A stretch of DNA of 64,000 bases from Bordetella genomosp. 12. Its GTDB lineage: Bacteria; Pseudomonadota; Gammaproteobacteria; Burkholderiales; Burkholderiaceae_B. Shown here piece by piece: positions 18,818 through 26,075 of the stretch. The stretch lies in contig NZ_NEVU01000002.1 of assembly GCF_002261355.1 (NCBI RefSeq), positions 868,001 to 932,000 of the forward strand, in the 5' to 3' direction. The translations under genes were made by a program, and so were the position numbers. Within the stretch, counting starts at the first letter, position 1; every line of letters begins with the position of its first letter. The notes beneath the pieces were generated by a model. It saw only the letters and a program-made list of their open reading frames with translations. It searched no databases and was not told where the DNA came from.

Positions 18818-18845
18818 ATTATGGCGGGTTGGCCGGCAATCCCAA
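18818..18845 (-). promoter_or_regulatory. Candidate sigma-70 promoter for fliF
   Basis: On the minus strand TTGGGA (18845-18840) and CATAAT (18823-18818) are separated by 16 bp, matching 4/6 and 5/6 consensus positions. The start of transcription would lie about 80 bp before the fliF GTG. FlhDC-dependent flagellar promoters use sigma-70, so this is plausible for a middle-class operon; no clear FlhDC box was recognised. Confidence 0.4.
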
Positions 18846-19007
18846 GCGTCGAAAACAAGCGTTTTTTGGTGTCTTTTGTCTCCTATGTGGCGGCGTGCCG
18901 GGCAAGCGCCGAAGTGCGCGGGTTTTTGACGCTTGATAGGCGCAATGCCCGGGTCCGCCGCCTGTTAGTCTGCCGGCTATCGTGTTTCGCCCGTGCAAGG
19001 ATTGAAT

Positions 19008-19346
19008 ATGTCGGTTTCCGGCGTCTCAGGTATCGAAAGCATGCTGCAGCAGATGCGCGCCGTCGTGCGCGCCGCCCAGGACGGCTCGGCCGGCGCGGCG
19101 GATCTATCGCCTGCCGCCGCCCCGGCCAGTTTTGCGGCCGAGCTGCAGAACTCCCTGCGCAAGGTGTCCAACGCCCAGAACGCCGCGACCGCGCAGGCCA
19201 AGGCCTTCGAGCTGGGCGCGCCCGAGGTGTCGCTCAATGATGTGATGATCGATCTGCAGAAGGCCAGTCTCGGCTTTCAAACCACGGTGCAGGTGCGCAA
19301 CCGCCTGGTTGCCGCCTACAAAGAAATTTCGTCGATGTCGATCTGA
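19008..19346 (+). CDS. fliE: Flagellar hook-basal body protein FliE
   Basis: A 112-residue FliE, the adaptor joining the MS-ring to the rod. The C-terminal part carries the family pattern [27 protein letters not shown] (key residues around 77-103), ending YKEISSMSI. The ATG at 19008 follows AAGGA by about 6 bp; an in-frame GTG at 18993 is possible but lacks a ribosome-binding site. It is transcribed divergently from fliF, as in other flagellar systems, and converges with the small gene at 19355 with only 8 bp between the stops. Confidence 0.95.
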   Translation: MSVSGVSGIESMLQQMRAVVRAAQDGSAGAADLSPAAAPASFAAELQNSLRKVSNAQNAATAQAKAFELGAPEVSLNDVMIDLQKASLGFQTTVQVRNRLVAAYKEISSMSI

Positions 19347-19358
19347 GGCCGGCCTCAG
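19343..19358. repeat. 16-bp perfect palindrome carrying both convergent stop codons
   Basis: CTGAGGCCGGCCTCAG is its own reverse complement. It contains the fliE stop TGA at 19344-19346 and, on the other strand, the stop of the 19355-19762 gene at 19357-19355. No T-run flanks it, so function as a terminator is doubtful. Confidence 0.8.
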
Positions 19359-19762
19359 GCTGGCGTATCCACCGGCGTTTCGCGCCGCAGCAGCTGCGGA
19401 AATTCCGTGACCATGCCGACACTGCCGTCGGCGAAATTCAGCACGGTCGGGCGGCCGGCCTGAAACTGCAGCCGGCTGCCGTCGTCCAGGGAAATGGAGA
19501 GCTCCACCGGCAGCGTGCCATTGAGCAGTTGGGCGCCGCCCGGCATGACTGCTGCCTGTTGCGGGTCGTGCGGACGCCAGAATAACAGGCTGGCCTGCCA
19601 GTCCGTACCGAGCAATTTGATGGGCCAGCTGCGGCCTTGCCCGTCCTGGGCGTGGGCGGTGTTGCCCGGGTGAACGGCGTCCTTGAGGAGGTCGATGATC
19701 TGCTGGGTGTCACGCAGCAGCTCGGTGTGGCACAAGGGCGGGGGGCTGAAAGGGTTAGGCAT
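19355..19762 (-). CDS. Small protein in flagellar operon, flagellar-brake (YcgR N-terminal)-like
   Basis: A 135-residue soluble protein without signal or membrane helix. I see an N-terminal helix (TQQIIDLLKDAV, about 19-30), then a run of strands: RSWPIKLLGTDW, ASLLFWRP, TLPVELSISLDDGSRLQFQAG. That order (helix, strand with a charged substrate loop, strand ending in Pro, then a LxFxxG strand) resembles the N-terminal domain of YcgR flagellar-brake proteins. The PilZ domain that binds c-di-GMP is absent. It overlaps the upstream FlhB-like gene by 8 bp and is last in the flaG operon, so a flagellar role is likely. The YcgR-N assignment is inference. Confidence 0.6.
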   Translation of the reverse strand: MPNPFSPPPLCHTELLRDTQQIIDLLKDAVHPGNTAHAQDGQGRSWPIKLLGTDWQASLLFWRPHDPQQAAVMPGGAQLLNGTLPVELSISLDDGSRLQFQAGRPTVLNFADGSVGMVTEFPQLLRRETPVDTPA

Positions 19763-20057
19763 GCGCGGCCTCGGTGGTGGCGGGCAGCTCCCGGGCTTCC
19801 AGACGATACAGCCAGGCGAGCAATTCGGCCACGGCGGTGTAGAGCTGTGGCGGGATGTGCGAATCCAGGTCGACCTGCATCAACAGGCCGACGAGCTCGG
19901 CGGACTCGTGGACATACAGGCCATGCTCCTTGGCGGTGCGCACGATGGTATCGGCGAGCTGTCCATAGCCTTTGGCCACCACGCGGGGCGCGCCATCGCT
20001 TTCGTCGTAACGGAGCGCCACCGAGGCGCCGCGGGAAGGGTCGTCGGTCGGCGTCAT
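19755..20057 (-). CDS. Free-standing FlhB C-terminal domain protein (FhlB/YlqH-like)
   Basis: A 100-residue protein that aligns to the cytoplasmic C-terminal half of FlhB only: strand VALRYDESDGAPRVVAKGYG, helix LADTIVRTAKEHG, strand YVHES, then helices AELVGLLMQVDLD and PPQLYTAVAELLAWLYRLE. It lacks the four membrane helices of FlhB and lacks the NPTH autocleavage motif; it starts about where the cleaved C-terminal fragment would start. Similar small FlhB-like proteins (FhlB; YlqH in Bacillus) occur beside FliK-like genes. The ATG overlaps the upstream FliK-like gene as ATGA (20057-20054). It may modulate the export-specificity switch. Confidence 0.85.
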   Translation of the reverse strand: MTPTDDPSRGASVALRYDESDGAPRVVAKGYGQLADTIVRTAKEHGLYVHESAELVGLLMQVDLDSHIPPQLYTAVAELLAWLYRLEARELPATTEAAHA

Positions 20058-21304
20058 GCGTCTGGCAAGAGGAAATCGGGAATCTGGACGGGCGGGGGCG
20101 CGACAGCCTGTACGCTCAGGTCGCTGAGCGTCAGGCCCGCGCCGGATAGCTGCTGGCGCAGCGCGGCGGCGGCTTGCTTGAGCTCGCCGGCGCTTTGCGG
20201 CGCAGTCAGCTGCAGTACCAGTTGCGAGCCGGCCAGCGACAGGCGGGCTTCGATCTCGCCCAGCCGAGGCAAGTGCAGCGTCAGGCGGCTGGCCCAATGG
20301 CTGTCCGGGTCCTGCGGTGCTTCGCCGTAGGGGTCGCGCCGCAGTTCCCAATCCATGTCGGCGCCGGGCCAGGGCTGGCCTTGCCAATGCACGACATGGT
20401 TGGCCAGGATCTCTAGCTGTTGGCGCACCAGGGCGTTGGTCTGCGGATGCAGGCCGGCGACCGGGGCGCCGGGCTCCTGTGCGCTGGCGCCCTCGGCCTG
20501 CGCACTGAGCGACAGCACCGCCGATCCCGAAGGCACCGAGGCCGGGCTGGCGGCCGCGCCGGCACGGCCGTGGACGGCGTTGGGCGTCGGCGCGGCGGGC
20601 GGCGGCGGCAGGGCCGCCTGCGGCTCGGCGCGCAAGGCCTCGGGCGCGCGCTGACCGTAAACCATGTCCGTCAAATGCGACTCATAGAACAGGCCGCTGG
20701 TCTGCAGGCTCTGGCGCAGCGCCTGGGCGAAAGCGGCCGCGCTGGGCAGCGGCCCAGCCGCTGCGCCGGACGCGCTTGGCGCGATCTGCGCGGGCCGGCC
20801 GGGCGGTGCCGAAACCGCGGCGTTCTCGACTTCGTCCGGCTGGGGCTCGGCCGACGGTGCTGGCGCGGCCTGCGCCGCGTTGCCGCGGGCGGGGTCGGGC
20901 GGGGTCCATAGTGCGCTGGCGCCCTGGGCGGCGGGCGCGGCGCCTGGGTATTGAGCCAGCAAGGACAGGATGATGCGCGCCGTATTGCCCAGCGTGGTGG
21001 GGGCCGAGGCGGTCGTGTCCCGGCTCGTGACCAGGCCGCGGGCGGCCAGGGCGAGTGCGGCCGCCGTTTTGGCGTCGACGACCGCGGCCTGACGTCCGGC
21101 CTGATCCGGCGTCGCACCAACCTGCCGCCTGGGATCGCGCGTCGCGTCATCGGTCTGGCCGGTGCGCGCCGTCTGCCCGGGTTGCCCCACCGCATCGGCG
21201 CGGGCGCCCGTCAGCGTGTTGGCGTGCGCGGCCATGGTGGTGCCCAGGACGGCGTCCAGGCGCTGCACCAGCACATTGCCCAGGGCGGGCGGGCCGACAC
21301 TCAT
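20054..21304 (-). CDS. Second FliK-like hook-length control protein
   Basis: A 416-residue protein with a long Ala/Gly/Pro-rich central part and a C-terminal FliK-like domain (about 305-405): MDWELRRDPYG, WASRLTLHLPRLGEIEARLSL, SQLVLQLTAPQSAGELKQAA, LRQQLSGAGLTLSDLSV. Sequence and length differ from FliK at 12161-13456. Genes of this type next to a FlhB C-terminal domain gene are found in several proteobacteria and resemble the ylqG-ylqH pair. It starts by ATGA overlap with fliT and ends by ATGA overlap with the FlhB-like gene. Whether it acts as a ruler or a regulator is not known. Confidence 0.8.
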   Translation of the reverse strand: MSVGPPALGNVLVQRLDAVLGTTMAAHANTLTGARADAVGQPGQTARTGQTDDATRDPRRQVGATPDQAGRQAAVVDAKTAAALALAARGLVTSRDTTASAPTTLGNTARIILSLLAQYPGAAPAAQGASALWTPPDPARGNAAQAAPAPSAEPQPDEVENAAVSAPPGRPAQIAPSASGAAAGPLPSAAAFAQALRQSLQTSGLFYESHLTDMVYGQRAPEALRAEPQAALPPPPAAPTPNAVHGRAGAAASPASVPSGSAVLSLSAQAEGASAQEPGAPVAGLHPQTNALVRQQLEILANHVVHWQGQPWPGADMDWELRRDPYGEAPQDPDSHWASRLTLHLPRLGEIEARLSLAGSQLVLQLTAPQSAGELKQAAAALRQQLSGAGLTLSDLSVQAVAPPPVQIPDFLLPDA

Positions 21305-21651
21305 GCGCTATTCGCCTTGCCGCCATAGGTGGCCAGCAGCGATTGCTGCCGCTTCATGCGGCCCAGCAGGTGGCCCAGGCGGGCCAATTGGGGCACGGCC
21401 AGGTCACGCACGGCGGCATCGTTTTCCAGGATGCGCACCAGCAGGTCGTACTTCATGGCGCGGCCGGCTTCGTCCAGCGCAGCGGCGGGATCCAGGGCGC
21501 GCAGTTGGTCGACCAGCGCTATATATTGACGTCCCAGGACCAGCACTTGGGTCCAGTCCTCGTCCTGCGCGGACGACAGCATATCTCCGGTCACGGAGGC
21601 GATGTCCTGATACAAATCGAGAACGGGGGCTTGCTGCATGAGAGCCGTCAT
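21301..21651 (-). CDS. fliT: Flagellar export chaperone FliT
   Basis: A 116-residue all-helical protein. The N-terminal helix LDLYQDIASVTGDMLSSAQDEDWTQVLVLGRQY and the following segment fit FliT, the cytosolic chaperone for the filament cap protein FliD and, in enterobacteria, an anti-FlhDC factor. The C-terminal LGHLLGRMKRQQSLLATYGG helix is the likely FliD/FliI-binding part. It follows fliS by 46 bp and overlaps the second FliK-like gene by 4 bp. ATG at 21651 is taken as the start; ATG at 21639 is an alternative. Confidence 0.88.
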   Translation of the reverse strand: MTALMQQAPVLDLYQDIASVTGDMLSSAQDEDWTQVLVLGRQYIALVDQLRALDPAAALDEAGRAMKYDLLVRILENDAAVRDLAVPQLARLGHLLGRMKRQQSLLATYGGKANSA

Positions 21652-21697
21652 GGATGTCTCGCGGTCGAAGCAAAAGGCAAAAAAGAAGAGGCCGTAT

Positions 21698-22126
21698 TCA
21701 GGCCGAAGCGCCAGCGGGGGCCGGGTCTACCGAGCTCTCCCAGGCCGAAGCCAATTCCGCCAGCAGGCGGTCCGCCACGTCGAGTTGCCCGGCGTCGGCG
21801 TGCAGATTGGCTTTGAGCAACGTGCGAGTGACAAAGTCGTAAAGCTCGGAGAGGTTCGCCGCGAGTTCGCCGCCAGCCTCCATATTGAGCCCCTGCTTGA
21901 GGCCTTCGTCCACGATGCGCGTGGCCTTGGAGATGGCCTGGCCGCGCTCGGCGACACGGCCGGCCTCGAGATGAAGTCGGGCCTGGGCGATCGCGGCGCG
22001 CGCGCCGCGATACAACAAGGTGATGAGGCGCTCCGGAGCAGCGCTCATGACCTCGGTTTCCAGGCCTATGTCCTGGTAGGAGCGGGCGGATTGGTAGCCC
22101 GTCGGGCGGCGCACGGCATAAGTCAT
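21698..22126 (-). CDS. fliS: Flagellin export chaperone FliS
   Basis: A 142-residue FliS. The N-terminus contains the conserved YRSARSYQDIGLETEVMSA pattern and AAPERLITLLYRGA helix, followed by helices that bind the flagellin C-terminus and stop premature polymerisation in the cytosol. It lies 11 bp after fliD and before fliT, the usual fliD-fliS-fliT order. The flagellin it serves is not encoded in this window. Confidence 0.95.
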   Translation of the reverse strand: MTYAVRRPTGYQSARSYQDIGLETEVMSAAPERLITLLYRGARAAIAQARLHLEAGRVAERGQAISKATRIVDEGLKQGLNMEAGGELAANLSELYDFVTRTLLKANLHADAGQLDVADRLLAELASAWESSVDPAPAGASA

Positions 22127-22137
22127 GATTTACAACG

Positions 22138-23514
22138 CTAGTCGGAAGACGAGGTCAGGGCGGCGAACTGCTGGGTCAGGTACTCGCTGGTGCTCTTTAG
22201 CTGCACCACCAGCGCATCCAGTTTGACGAACTGGGTGCGGTAGTTGGCCATGGTCGCCTCGATCTGGCTTTCGGTGGATTCGTATTGCTTCTTGAGGGTC
22301 TCGAGCGTTTTGTTCAGCCCGTCGGTGCGGGTTTTGATCGAGCCGTTGGTGCCCAGCATCTTGTCGGTCGCGGCGCCCATTTTGGATGCCACGCCGTTGG
22401 TGCCGGCAAAAACGCGCAGCACGTCGTTGGGGTTTTCGTTCAACGCTTTGGTGAACTTTTCGCTGTCCAGGCTCAACTGGCCCGTCGAGGAGTTGATCGT
22501 GATGCCCAGTTGGCCCAGATTCTGGACAGTGCCTTCGCCCGTGGCGACCTGCAAGGCCGCCGCGACGGCGGACTGGATGTTGCGCGCGGTTCCGTCGCCG
22601 GTCAGGGCGCTCTGCGTTTCGTCGGCGACACTGAAGGCGGTCAGGTCCGCGATCGTCGACTGCAGCGAGTTGTACGCATTGACGAAGGATTGCACCAGCG
22701 TGGTGACTTTGCTGTTGTCTTGCGAGATGGTCAGCGTGGCGCCATTGCCGCCGGTGGCGGTGACCGCGGTCAGATTCAGCGTGATGCCGTCGATGGCGGT
22801 GGTCACCGTGTTGGTCTGGCTGGTGACGGCAATACCGTTGATGGACAACTGCGCATCCTTGGCGGCCGTCAGCACCGTCATCGGCGAACTGCTATCGCTG
22901 GCGTCGTACTGGAGGGTGGCAGCCAAGGTGTCGTTACCGGTGACAGCAATCTTGCTGACCGCAGCCTTGGTGCCCTCGGTGTTGGAGGACACCATCAGGT
23001 AATAGTTGTTGTTGCCATCATTGACCACCGTGGCGCTCAGACCGAGCGAGTCATCGCCGTTGATGGCCTTGACGATGCCGTTGAGGGAGGTGTCCGTGCC
23101 CAGCGTGACAGACTTCTCTTCGCCGTTGATGGTGAAAGTCACCGTGCCGCCCGTTCCCATACTGTCGACGCGGCTGCTATAGGCCTGGGTTTGCAGGGAT
23201 TGCGCGGTGGCCAGCTGGGTTACCTTGATGTTGTAGGTGCCCGCCGTCGCGCCGGTGCCGATGCTCGAGGTCACGCCGTCGCCCGTCACCTTGTTGGTGA
23301 GGATGTTCGAGCCGGTCATGCCGGTGAGGTCGGACGCGGCTTTCTGCAAGGTTTCCACCGCGCTCTGGATCTTGCCGAACGCCGAAATCCGCGTCTGAGC
23401 GCTGGTCTGCTGATTGGTGATCAACGTCAGCCGTTGCTCTTCCGCGGCCTGCAGTTTGTCCAGCGTATCCTGCAGTGGCAAACCTGAGGAGCCGAGCGAC
23501 GAGATGGTGGCCAT
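22138..23514 (-). CDS. fliD: Flagellar filament cap protein FliD
   Basis: A 458-residue HAP2, the cap under which flagellin folds at the filament tip. The N-terminal coiled coil with TISSLGSSGLPLQDTLDKL and the C-terminal one ending LVVQLKSTSEYLTQQFAALTSS flank a Thr/Ser/Asn-rich beta domain (about 95-350) with VGTGATAGTYNIKVTQLA typical of FliD. Codon usage is less GC-extreme than in neighbours, as is common in surface flagellar proteins. The ATG at 23514 follows AAGGAG. It is separated from flaG by 134 bp holding a strong hairpin. Confidence 0.95.
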   Translation of the reverse strand: MATISSLGSSGLPLQDTLDKLQAAEEQRLTLITNQQTSAQTRISAFGKIQSAVETLQKAASDLTGMTGSNILTNKVTGDGVTSSIGTGATAGTYNIKVTQLATAQSLQTQAYSSRVDSMGTGGTVTFTINGEEKSVTLGTDTSLNGIVKAINGDDSLGLSATVVNDGNNNYYLMVSSNTEGTKAAVSKIAVTGNDTLAATLQYDASDSSSPMTVLTAAKDAQLSINGIAVTSQTNTVTTAIDGITLNLTAVTATGGNGATLTISQDNSKVTTLVQSFVNAYNSLQSTIADLTAFSVADETQSALTGDGTARNIQSAVAAALQVATGEGTVQNLGQLGITINSSTGQLSLDSEKFTKALNENPNDVLRVFAGTNGVASKMGAATDKMLGTNGSIKTRTDGLNKTLETLKKQYESTESQIEATMANYRTQFVKLDALVVQLKSTSEYLTQQFAALTSSSD

Positions 23515-23611
23515 GTGGGGTACTCCTTGCTAGCGAGACGATTCTGTCAAAGATTGGTGCCGCCTTAAGCGCCGGGTAGAGGCATAAGCGCGGGCTAATT
23601 CGGGGTTTATG

Positions 23612-23640
23612 CGCTCGCGCACCACGCTGGTGCGCGAGCG
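23612..23640 (-). other. Perfect 13-bp stem-loop between flaG and fliD
   Basis: CGCTCGCGCACCA (23612-23624) and TGGTGCGCGAGCG (23628-23640) pair completely around a 3-nt loop. It begins 9 bp beyond the flaG stop on the minus strand. No T-run follows in the direction of fliD, so it is probably not a full terminator; partial attenuation or protection of the flaG mRNA end would lower or raise fliD relative to flaG. Confidence 0.75.
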
Positions 23641-23648
23641 GACGTGAT

Positions 23649-24017
23649 TCAGGCCGTGGTCTCCACGGTATTGCCTTGCAGTTTCACGATCATCTTGGCG
23701 TACCGGATGGCCGCATCGGTCGGAATGGTGCGCAGCACTTCGCCGCTTTCACTGTCGCGCAGCGAGATCACGATGCGGTGCAGGTCCGGATCCATGTCAA
23801 AGTGCAGCTCGGTCGCCCACGCTTGAAGCTGCTTGTTGATGTCCTGCACGGCGGCCGCAACCGAGGCTGCCGCCTCCTGGGAGTCCGCCCTGGCGGGCTG
23901 GGCCGGGCCGGCGGCTGGGGTGCGCGGCGGTTCGGCGGATGCGGGCAGGGCGGCGGCGGGCGCCGTGCTGGCGGGCGCCGAAGCGGGCAAGGACAGGCTG
24001 ATGGGGCTGACAGTCAT
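23649..24017 (-). CDS. flaG: FlaG family flagellar protein
   Basis: A 122-residue FlaG/YvyC-type protein. The N-terminal half is an Ala/Pro-rich linker; the C-terminal half (about 60-122) has the family pattern LQAWATELHFDMDPDLHRIVISLRDSESGEVLRTIP and ends in a strand-rich DAAIRYAKMIVKLQG segment. FlaG influences filament length in other bacteria and usually lies next to fliD, as here. The ATG at 24017, with GGAG 5 bp upstream, is preferred to GTG at 24023. A FliA promoter lies upstream. Confidence 0.9.
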   Translation of the reverse strand: MTVSPISLSLPASAPASTAPAAALPASAEPPRTPAAGPAQPARADSQEAAASVAAAVQDINKQLQAWATELHFDMDPDLHRIVISLRDSESGEVLRTIPTDAAIRYAKMIVKLQGNTVETTA

Positions 24018-24105
24018 GTTCACTCCAGCGCGGGGTGGCCGTGGGATTTCGATCGCTCAAAGATGGGGGTGACGCATCATCGGTTGGGTAAAAATCTCAG
24101 CTACC

Positions 24106-24132
24106 ATAACGGCAGGCTGAACAAGAACTTTA
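24106..24132 (-). promoter_or_regulatory. FliA (sigma-28) promoter of flaG-fliDST operon
   Basis: On the minus strand TAAAGTTC (24132-24125), an 11-bp spacer and GCCGTTAT (24113-24106) match the enterobacterial FliA consensus TAAAGTTT-N11-GCCGATAA at 7/8 and 6/8 positions with exact spacing. Transcription would start about 80 bp before the flaG ATG. This fits late-class control of filament cap genes. Confidence 0.8.
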
Positions 24133-24166
24133 GGCCGCGCCTCCTCCCCATCCTTCCGTTCTGGCA

Positions 24167-24904
24167 ATGAGTGTCAAAACCGCCCTGCGCGTGATCGAGA
24201 TCATCGAGACCTATGCCCGCGAAAAGCGGGCATTGTCGTTGTCGGAGCTGGCCCGCCTGCTCGATGTCCCGGTCTCCAGCTGCCTGGCCCTGATCCGCAC
24301 CCTCGCCGAGCTCGGCTATCTTTATGAGACCGGCCGCCGGCAGGGCTATTACCCGACCGGCCGCCTGCTGGCCATGGCGCAGCGCATCGCCCGCGCCGAC
24401 CCCGTGCTGGACCGCGTCTATCCCAGCCTGCTCGAACTGCGCGAGGCCACGCGCGAAACCATCGTGTTCGCCAAACTGGACGCCGCCTCGCGGGTGGTCT
24501 ATCTGGAGGTGCTGGATTCGCCTCATACGATCCGATACGCACCCGTTGCAGGCGAGTTCCGCGAAATTCACGCCAATTCGCTGGGCAAGGCGCTGCTGTC
24601 GCAGCTCCCGCCGCCACAGCGCGCCGAGCTGCTGGCCCGTGCGCCGCTGACGCGCTTTAATGCGCGCACACTGGTCGAGCCGGCGGCGGTCGAGGCCGAT
24701 CTGCAGCAATCGCGCGAGCGGGGGTGGTTCTCCAATATCAGCGAATCCATCCCGGATGTCGGCGCCATCGCCTGGCCGCTGAGCCTGTCGGGCGAGCACT
24801 ACGCCATCTCGGTGGGCGGGCCGGTCTACCGCATCGAACCGCAGCAGGCGGTGTATGCCAGCATCCTGCGGGCGGCCTGCACCGCCCTGGAGCAGGATCG
24901 CTGA
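24167..24904 (+). CDS. IclR-family transcriptional regulator
   Basis: A 245-residue IclR regulator: N-terminal winged helix-turn-helix (about 3-65, with LSLSELARLLDVPVSSCLALI and a YPTGRLLAMA-like wing end) and C-terminal effector domain (about 75-245) with the family strand SRVVYLEVLDSPH, HANSLGKALLSQLP and the late WPLSLSGEHYAISVGGP segment. IclR proteins control catabolic operons for aromatic or small organic acids. Here the gene converges with the dehydrogenase operon, its stop being only 4 bp from that of the dehydrogenase; the putative target operator is at the far end of that operon (28697-28714). The effector is unknown. Confidence 0.93.
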   Translation: MSVKTALRVIEIIETYAREKRALSLSELARLLDVPVSSCLALIRTLAELGYLYETGRRQGYYPTGRLLAMAQRIARADPVLDRVYPSLLELREATRETIVFAKLDAASRVVYLEVLDSPHTIRYAPVAGEFREIHANSLGKALLSQLPPPQRAELLARAPLTRFNARTLVEPAAVEADLQQSRERGWFSNISESIPDVGAIAWPLSLSGEHYAISVGGPVYRIEPQQAVYASILRAACTALEQDR

Positions 24905-24908
24905 AGCC

Positions 24909-26075
24909 TCAATAGGATTTCGGCAGGCCCAGCACTTTCTCCGCGATGAAACACATGATGAGCTGCGGGCTGACCGGGGCGATGCGCGGGATATAGCTTT
25001 CCCGCAGCAGGCGCTCGACGTGGTACTCCTTGGCGTAACCCATGCCCCCGAGGGTCAGCACCGCGGTCTGGCAGGCTTGGTGGCCCGCCTCGGCCGCCAG
25101 ATACTTGGCGCTGTTGGCATAGGGCGCGCACGGCTTGCCCGCGTCGTAGAGGCTGGCGGCCTTGAACACCATGAGATCGGCGGCCTCCAATTGCATCCAC
25201 GCCTGCGCCAGGGGGTGCTGCACACCCTGGTTCTGGCCGATGGGCCGCCCGAAGACCACGCGTTCCGAAGCGTATTGCGCGGCGCGTTGCAGTGCGGCCC
25301 GGCCTATGCCGACCGCTTCGGCGGCGATCAGAATCCGTTCCGGATTCAGGCCATGCAGGATGTATTCGAAGCCGCGACCTTCCTCGCCGATGCGGTCTTC
25401 GGCCGGGATGCGCAGCCCGTCGATGAACAACATGTTCGAGTCCACCGCCTTGCGGCCCATCTTGTCGATCTCGCGCACTTCGACCCGCTCGCGGTCCAGG
25501 TCGGTGTAGAACAGCGTCAGGCCCTGTGTGGGCTTGGCGACATCGGCCAGGGGCGTGGTCCGCGCGAGCAACAGCATTTTGTGCGCGACCTGGGCGGTGG
25601 AGATCCAGATCTTTCTGCCGTGCACGACATAATGGTCGCCCTGGCGCTCGGCACGGGTCTGCAAATGGGTGGTGTCCAGGCCGGCGTCCGGTTCAGTGAC
25701 GGCGAAACAGGCCTTGTGCCGACCCGCAATCAGGGGCGGCAGCCAGCGCTGTCTTTGTGCCGCGTCGCCGAACACCACGACGGGGTTCAGGCCGAAGATG
25801 TTCATATGGACCGCGGAGGCGCCGGCGAAACCCGCGCCGCTGGCGGCGATGGTCTGCATCATCAGGGCGGCCTCGGTCATGCCCAGCCCGGCGCCGCCAA
25901 ACTCGGGCGGCATGGCGATGCCCAGCCAACCATCCTGCGCCAGCGCCGCGTGAAAATCGTGCGGAAATCCGCCGGCCTGATCACGTTCCAGCCAATAGTC
26001 GTCGGGGAAACGCGCGCAGACGCGTGCGACGGCGTCGCGCACGGCCAATTGATCCGAAGAGAATTCAAAGTCCAT
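24909..26075 (-). CDS. Acyl-CoA dehydrogenase, IVD-type catalytic position
   Basis: A 388-residue FAD-dependent acyl-CoA dehydrogenase with the family's substrate/FAD motifs ACFAVTEPDAGLDTT (122-136) and KIWISTAQVAH (155-165). Toward the C-terminus GGMGYAKEYHVERLLRES fits the dehydrogenase fold, but the usual YEGTSE-type catalytic Glu region reads RIAPVSPQ. Glu247 in LNPERIL occupies the position of the catalytic Glu of isovaleryl-CoA dehydrogenase. The ATG at 26075 overlaps the stop of the upstream CoA transferase by one base. Neighbouring CoA transferase suggests it oxidises the CoA ester of an imported acid; substrate unknown. Confidence 0.92.
   Translation of the reverse strand: MDFEFSSDQLAVRDAVARVCARFPDDYWLERDQAGGFPHDFHAALAQDGWLGIAMPPEFGGAGLGMTEAALMMQTIAASGAGFAGASAVHMNIFGLNPVVVFGDAAQRQRWLPPLIAGRHKACFAVTEPDAGLDTTHLQTRAERQGDHYVVHGRKIWISTAQVAHKMLLLARTTPLADVAKPTQGLTLFYTDLDRERVEVREIDKMGRKAVDSNMLFIDGLRIPAEDRIGEEGRGFEYILHGLNPERILIAAEAVGIGRAALQRAAQYASERVVFGRPIGQNQGVQHPLAQAWMQLEAADLMVFKAASLYDAGKPCAPYANSAKYLAAEAGHQACQTAVLTLGGMGYAKEYHVERLLRESYIPRIAPVSPQLIMCFIAEKVLGLPKSY

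Noticed and set aside
24101-24799. Minus-strand open frame inside iclR
   Set aside because: It is antisense to a clearly recognised IclR protein and has low-complexity composition.
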